From assembly GCA_900540345.1 (NCBI GenBank), contig UQFK01000007.1, positions 1 through 64,000 on the forward strand: a DNA stretch of 64,000 nt, in the 5' to 3' direction. Made by a program: the position numbers and the translations under genes. This DNA comes from an uncultured Eggerthella sp. (lineage in GTDB: Bacteria > Actinomycetota > Coriobacteriia > Coriobacteriales > Eggerthellaceae). Below the pieces are notes generated by a model. It was not told where the DNA came from, searched no databases, and worked only from the letters and a program-made list of their open reading frames with translations. Below, piece by piece: positions 59,700 through 64,000 of this stretch. Numbering within the stretch: position 1 is the first letter of the stretch; each line of letters opens with the position of its first letter.

Positions 59700-60491
59700 A
59701 TGGCAAAGATCAATCTTAAGGCCCTGCTCGATGCAGGCACGCACTTCGGTCATCAGACCCGTCGCTGGAACCCCAAGATGAAACCTTATATCTTCGGTAG
59801 CCGTGGCGACATCTACATCATCGACCTCAAGCAGACTCTCTACGGACTCGACTCTGCCTTCTCTGAGGTATCTCGCATCGCTGCCAAGGGCGGCACGATC
59901 TTGTTTGTCGGCACCAAGAAGCAGGCTCAAGAATCCATTGCTGAAGCTGCGAACCGTTGTGGTATGCCCTATGTCAATTCTCGTTGGCTTGGTGGTATGC
60001 TCACCAATTTCGTTACCATTCGCTCCCGTGTTCAGCGCATGGAAGAACTTGAGGCTATGGAAGCTGACGGTCGTATGGAGAAGCTTCCTAAGAAGGAACA
60101 GATCCTGCTGAAGAAGGAGCTTTCCAAGCTGCAGACCAATTTGAATGGTATTCGCAATATGAAACGCATCCCAGATGCGGTTTTTGTGGTCGATACTAAC
60201 CGTGAGCAGATTGCTATCCACGAGGCACGTCGTTTGAGCATTCCGATCGTTGGTACGCTCGATACCAACTGCGATCCAGATGATGTCGATTATGGCATTC
60301 CAGCAAACGATGACGCTATTCGTTCGGTTCGTCTTCTGTGCGACTTCATCGCCGAAGCAGTCATCGCTGGTACGGGTACCGAGGTCACCGTTGAAGAAAT
60401 GGCTGCACCATCTGAAGCCGCTGAAGTGGTCGAAGAGCAGAAGCTCGATAATGAAGAGCTGCATGACAATGCAGAGGAAATGGCCCGCTAA
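59700..60491 (+). CDS. rpsB: RpsB, 30S ribosomal protein S2
   Basis: 263 residues. N-terminal MAKINLKALLDAGTHFGHQTRRWNPKM, YVNSRWLGGMLTNF and PDAVFVVDTNREQIAIHEA are S2 signatures. The ATG at 59700 follows TGGAGA. An upstream frame to 59574 crosses the terminator hairpin and is rejected. A Glu-rich C-terminal tail of about 35 residues is typical of actinobacterial S2. Followed by tsf. Confidence 0.97.
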   Translation: MAKINLKALLDAGTHFGHQTRRWNPKMKPYIFGSRGDIYIIDLKQTLYGLDSAFSEVSRIAAKGGTILFVGTKKQAQESIAEAANRCGMPYVNSRWLGGMLTNFVTIRSRVQRMEELEAMEADGRMEKLPKKEQILLKKELSKLQTNLNGIRNMKRIPDAVFVVDTNREQIAIHEARRLSIPIVGTLDTNCDPDDVDYGIPANDDAIRSVRLLCDFIAEAVIAGTGTEVTVEEMAAPSEAAEVVEEQKLDNEELHDNAEEMAR

Positions 60492-60530
60492 ACAGGCTTT
60501 TCAGTAAGTTATACGATAAAGTTCAAGAGG

Positions 60531-60559
60531 GGGCAGGTTAGGTTTAGCCTGCCCTTTTT
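60531..60559 (+). terminator. Intercistronic hairpin between rpsB and tsf
   Basis: GGGCAGG and CCTGCCC form a 7-bp stem with a ten-base loop, followed by five T. It can reduce, but probably not abolish, read-through to tsf, whose ribosome site starts just behind it. Confidence 0.75.
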
Positions 60560-60576
60560 CAAGAAAGGATAGATCT

Positions 60577-61446
60577 ATGGCAAACGTTACCGCAGCTATG
60601 GTAAAAGAGCTCCGTGAGATGACTGGCGCGGGCATGATGGAATGCAAGAAAGCGCTCGTCGAAGCTGATGGCGATATGGATAAAGCTGTCGATGTCCTTC
60701 GTACTGCAGGTCTTGCTTCGGTCGCAAAGAAGGCTGGTCGCGCAACGAACGAAGGCGCTGTTGTCGCTCGCGTTACGGAAGATATGCGTGCTGGTGCGCT
60801 GGTCGAGCTTAACTGCGAGACCGACTTTGTTGGCATGAACGAGAAGTTCCATCATTATGCAGAGAAGATTGCGAAAGCGGTTCTTGAGAATGCTCCTGCA
60901 GACGTAGAGGCTTTGCGTGCATGCGAGGTAGAAGGCGAGACTGTTGATGCGGTTATCACCGATGCTATCCACACGCTGGGTGAGAACATCCAGCTTGCTC
61001 GCTTTGCGTATGCCGCACAAGCCACAGGTGCTGTTGCAAGCTATGTTCACGGCGGTGGCAAGATTGGCGTTCTCGTTGAGTTCGAGCTCGGCGATCCTGA
61101 AGTTGTGTTTAAGCATGAGTTCAAGGCATATGGTCGCGATATTGCAATGCAGGTTGCTGCTGCTTCTCCGGTTGCTGCTACACGTGAAGCGGTCGATCCT
61201 GCTGTTGTTGCTCATGAAATGGAGATCTACAAGGCGCAGGCTGCTGAGTCGGGCAAACCTGAGAACATCCAGGAGAAGATCGCTACGGGTCGTCTGGAGA
61301 AATTCTACAAGGAAAGCGTTCTTACTGAGCAGGCTTACGTTAAGGATCCTGACAAATCTGTTTCTGATTACACCGCTGAAGTTGCCAAGGATCTTGGCTG
61401 CACGATCAAGATCGTGAGCTTCACGCGTTTCGTTCTGGGCGAGTAA
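60577..61446 (+). CDS. tsf: Tsf, elongation factor Ts
   Basis: 289 residues. N-terminal UBA domain and the signature LREMTGAGMMECKKALVEAD, then LVELNCETDFVGMNEKF. It is the exchange factor for EF-Tu. ATG at 60577 follows GAAAGGAT. The core is standard, with two dimerisation repeats. Confidence 0.97.
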   Translation: MANVTAAMVKELREMTGAGMMECKKALVEADGDMDKAVDVLRTAGLASVAKKAGRATNEGAVVARVTEDMRAGALVELNCETDFVGMNEKFHHYAEKIAKAVLENAPADVEALRACEVEGETVDAVITDAIHTLGENIQLARFAYAAQATGAVASYVHGGGKIGVLVEFELGDPEVVFKHEFKAYGRDIAMQVAAASPVAATREAVDPAVVAHEMEIYKAQAAESGKPENIQEKIATGRLEKFYKESVLTEQAYVKDPDKSVSDYTAEVAKDLGCTIKIVSFTRFVLGE

Positions 61447-61468
61447 TATCACCTTACAGGCTTTTGAG

Positions 61469-61508
61469 GCCCTTCGTTCGTTCGATGCAAGTTGAGCGAG
61501 CGGAGGGC
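61469..61508 (+). terminator. Hairpin after tsf
   Basis: GCCCTTCGTTCG pairs with CGAGCGGAGGGC (12 bp with two G-T pairs, 16-base loop). The tail is poor in T, so this is a likely but imperfect terminator. Confidence 0.5.
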
Positions 61509-61556
61509 TCTCTGTCATAATAAGGCGACATTCTTTACGAGATTGGATAGGGCAGC

Positions 61557-62828
61557 ATGGCAGAAGAAGTAATCGTTACGCATGGTCGTAGCCATCTTTC
61601 TGGCACGGTTCGCGTAAGCGGGGCGAAGAACTCAGCACTAAAGCTCATTGCCGCTTCGCTCCTTGGTCAAGGCAAAACCATCCTGCATAACGTTCCCAAC
61701 ATCTCCGACATCGACATCATGATCGAAGTGCTCAGGAGTTTGGGTGCGACAGTCGAGCGCACGGATCATACTATTGCGATCGATACGGCGAATGCTACCG
61801 GTTTCGAAACTCCCTACGAACTTGTTTCCAAGATGCGCGCAAGCATCTCGATTCTCGGCCCGCTCATCGCACGTTTTGGTAAAGCGCGTGTGGCGATGCC
61901 AGGTGGTTGTAAGATCGGTGCACGCAAGATCGACATACATCTTGCAGTTCTTGAGGCACTCGGCGTGTCTTTTGCTAACGATCACGGCTACTTATATGCT
62001 TCAACGCCAAATGGCCTGCATGCGGCAAAGGTATTCTTGGATTTTCCGAGCGTCGGAGCGACAGAGAACATGCTCATGGCTTCGATCACTGCTAAAGGTA
62101 CGACGGTTATCGATAATGCAGCGCGCGAGCCTGAGATCGAAGACCTTGCGAACATGCTTAACGAAATGGGCGCACAGGTCCAAGGAGCGGGTAGCTCGAC
62201 CATCGTGGTTCAAGGTGTTGAGCTTTCCGATCTTCATCCTTGTGAGCATTGGGTCGTGGGCGATCGCATCGAAGCAGGTACCTTCCTTACGGCCGGAGCA
62301 CTTCTAGGCGGTCCTGTTACCGTTGAAGGTATCGATCCGGATTTCTTACGTACGGTCTTGATGAAGCTTGAAGAGATGGGTGTCCATGTGTCAACTACAC
62401 AGGATTCGATCACGGTCGCTAGGACCGAACCGCTTCATGCGACCGATATCCAGACTTTGCCCCATCCTGGTTTTCCTACCGATCTGCAAGCGCAATTCTC
62501 TTTGCTCGCTGCTTTTGCGCAAGGCTGTTCGGTTGTGTCTGAGAATATCTTCGAAAATCGTTTCATGTTTGCCTCCGAGCTGAATCGTATGGGATCCGAC
62601 ATCTCATTGGATGGACACCATGCGCTTATTCGTGGCGTTTCAAACCTGCAAGGCGCTCCAGTGTCTTCGCCTGATCTTCGTGGTGGGGCAGCGCTTGTAA
62701 TTGCAGGTCTGGCAGCTGAAGGTGAAACGCGTATTCACGATATCTATCATATCGACCGTGGATATGAGGATTACGTGGGTAAATTGCGCTCGTTGGGCGC
62801 GAGCGTAGAGCGTATCGAGGTGCTCTGA
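61557..62828 (+). CDS. murA: MurA, UDP-N-acetylglucosamine 1-carboxyvinyltransferase
   Basis: First committed enzyme of peptidoglycan synthesis, 423 residues, two-domain EPT fold. KNSALKLIAASLL near the N-terminus and the loop AMPGGCKIGARKIDIHL with Cys118, the residue attacked by fosfomycin, are present. LPHPGFPTDLQAQF is also typical. ATG at 61557 with GATAGGG upstream. Confidence 0.96.
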   Translation: MAEEVIVTHGRSHLSGTVRVSGAKNSALKLIAASLLGQGKTILHNVPNISDIDIMIEVLRSLGATVERTDHTIAIDTANATGFETPYELVSKMRASISILGPLIARFGKARVAMPGGCKIGARKIDIHLAVLEALGVSFANDHGYLYASTPNGLHAAKVFLDFPSVGATENMLMASITAKGTTVIDNAAREPEIEDLANMLNEMGAQVQGAGSSTIVVQGVELSDLHPCEHWVVGDRIEAGTFLTAGALLGGPVTVEGIDPDFLRTVLMKLEEMGVHVSTTQDSITVARTEPLHATDIQTLPHPGFPTDLQAQFSLLAAFAQGCSVVSENIFENRFMFASELNRMGSDISLDGHHALIRGVSNLQGAPVSSPDLRGGAALVIAGLAAEGETRIHDIYHIDRGYEDYVGKLRSLGASVERIEVL

Positions 62829-62921
62829 CGCTATAATGTGATCACGTTATCACGTACTTGAAGTTTAAACGAACCACCGAAATGAAGCTGCACTTCTATT
62901 TCGACGCATAACGAGGGATAT

Positions 62922-64000
62922 ATGCCTACCAAACGAAGTTCATCACGATCTTCACGCTCGGCTCGAAAATCCAAGAGCTCATGGTCCTCTTCTGTGATCG
63001 GCAGCCATGCCGCTCCTCGGTCTTCTTCACGTCCAAAGCGTCGTGGAAGCAAGATGAGCTCAGGAGCTACCCGCAGATCGGTTCAAGATACTACTACAAA
63101 GCGCCCTTCTAAGCGTCGGTCGTCTTCGATCGATAAGCGCTCAGCCGAGATTAACCAGATGCATGTTCCGACCCATTCGGTTGATCAGCGCACGAGCCAA
63201 CATGCCAGTAGTAAATCACGAGCGCAAGAATTCATGAGACGCCGTAGGCGCAACAGCATCATCATCGCGATAGTTGCGGTCGTGGTCGTTGTCTTTCTTG
63301 TTTTCAATATCGCTTCCTGTGCGTTTCGTTCATTCGCTTCGGCTTCAATGGCCTTGAATGATGAAAGCGTACAGAACGAGCTTGTGGCTGCAAAGGCTGA
63401 CGAACCGTATTATATTTTGCTTGCTGGTCTTTCGAACTATGATGAATCTTCTGAGGCAGCGAGCTTTATCGCTATCTTGCGTGTTGACGAGCAAAACAAG
63501 CAGTTCTCTCTCATGAACATTCCAAGCAATATCAAGACCAACTTCGACCAGGGCGAACAGGATCTTATTCGTAATGCAGTGCGCTATGGGGGAGAAGGTG
63601 AGCTTGTCCATGTGGTGAAAGAGCAGACGGGCATCGATTTTTCGCACTATTTGCGCATCACCGAAGAAGGGCTTCAGAAATTGGTCGATGACATTGGCGG
63701 TGTCGAGGTCAATGTCGAATACCGTGTTGACGATCCACGTGTTGGGCACGTGGTCATCGCTCCCGGACAGCAGAATCTCAACGGACAGCAAGCGATCGCG
63801 TTCGTGAGCGCAACGAACTACACCAATGGTCGTACGCAGCGTACAAACAATCAAATGGATCTGTTCTTTGGTCTTATCAACAAGATGACCTCAAGCGAGG
63901 GGATAGGCTGGATCAGTGATTCTGATGTGGTGTCAAGCGCGATCAAGACTGATATGTCCTATGATGCGCTTTCTCGCCTCGCAACGATCTACGGTGAAGG
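62922..64000 (+). CDS. LytR-CpsA-Psr-like protein, degenerate, 3' end cut by window
   Basis: At least 359 residues; continues past base 64000. A very basic Ser/Arg/Lys tail (1-110) is followed by one transmembrane helix (about 112-131) and an LCP-like domain from about 150. The fold signs LHYLRI-type strand, LVDDIGGVEVNV and GRTQRTNNQMDLFFGL are kept. Usual catalytic Arg/Asp motifs are not: the PRDT-like loop reads IPSNIKT, and the RSDT-like position reads SSEAASFIA. Ligase activity is therefore doubtful. ATG at 62922 follows GAGGGA. It follows murA by 93 bp. Confidence 0.82.
   Translation, partial: MPTKRSSSRSSRSARKSKSSWSSSVIGSHAAPRSSSRPKRRGSKMSSGATRRSVQDTTTKRPSKRRSSSIDKRSAEINQMHVPTHSVDQRTSQHASSKSRAQEFMRRRRRNSIIIAIVAVVVVVFLVFNIASCAFRSFASASMALNDESVQNELVAAKADEPYYILLAGLSNYDESSEAASFIAILRVDEQNKQFSLMNIPSNIKTNFDQGEQDLIRNAVRYGGEGELVHVVKEQTGIDFSHYLRITEEGLQKLVDDIGGVEVNVEYRVDDPRVGHVVIAPGQQNLNGQQAIAFVSATNYTNGRTQRTNNQMDLFFGLINKMTSSEGIGWISDSDVVSSAIKTDMSYDALSRLATIYGE

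Overview
The window reads as a chromosomal segment of a Coriobacteriia-type actinobacterium with G+C close to 50% by eye. Supporting signs are a DapL route to diaminopimelate, type III glutamine synthetase, a HisZ-HisG fusion, possible leaderless promoters, a DUF4860-like protein in a small PilC/PilT cluster, and family I and family III CoA-transferases. The low G+C would fit a Cryptobacterium-like member of Eggerthellales, but genus is inference. The DNA is mainly core metabolism. I saw no insertion sequence, prophage or CRISPR array.

Bases 1-6085 (minus strand) are a compact his operon transcribed hisZG-hisD-hisC-hisB-hisH-hisA. The last gene stops matching HisA about 91 bases before the window edge. 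A divergent universal stress protein gene and a FUSC-family membrane protein follow. From 9160 to 28207 nearly everything is on the minus strand and concerns nitrogen: gltB-gltD (glutamate synthase), glnN (glutamine synthetase), carA-carB, dapF, dapL and purF. Upstream lie a 4-hydroxybutyrate-type CoA-transferase gene and the detached his gene hisI. Glutamine made by the first enzymes is the nitrogen donor for CarA, PurF, HisH and GltB.

At 28340 a phenylalanine-specific T-box leader precedes pheS-pheT (plus strand), followed by a four-helix membrane protein and an FKBP-type isomerase. A divergent DapB with an altered active-site motif (minus strand) faces the arginine cluster argC-argJ-argB-argD-argG-argH (34570-42320). 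It carries every step from glutamate except ornithine carbamoyltransferase; its ArgD has an unusual charged C-terminal tail. Next come a class A penicillin-binding protein, a lipoprotein, a U32 peptidase/RlhA-type protein and tRNA-Gln(TTG). Behind the tRNA is a curious pair of 60-bp repeats with a 15-bp inverted repeat.

The accessory part is 48179-56561: a transglutaminase-like lipoprotein, a six-gene cluster of a PilC-type membrane protein, four small single-helix proteins and a PilT-type ATPase, then a convergent REC/HD-GYP protein with a separate HPt protein, and a metal-exporter-like permease with a His/Cys loop. The right end returns to core functions: rlmB, a YacP-like NYN nuclease, a FldA/HadA-type CoA-transferase behind a perfect 18-bp palindrome, rpsB-tsf, murA and the start of a degenerate LytR-CpsA-Psr protein cut by the window edge.

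The best candidates for something undescribed are the PilC/PilT small-protein cluster and the ArgD tail. The DapB variant and the post-tRNA repeat structure come next.
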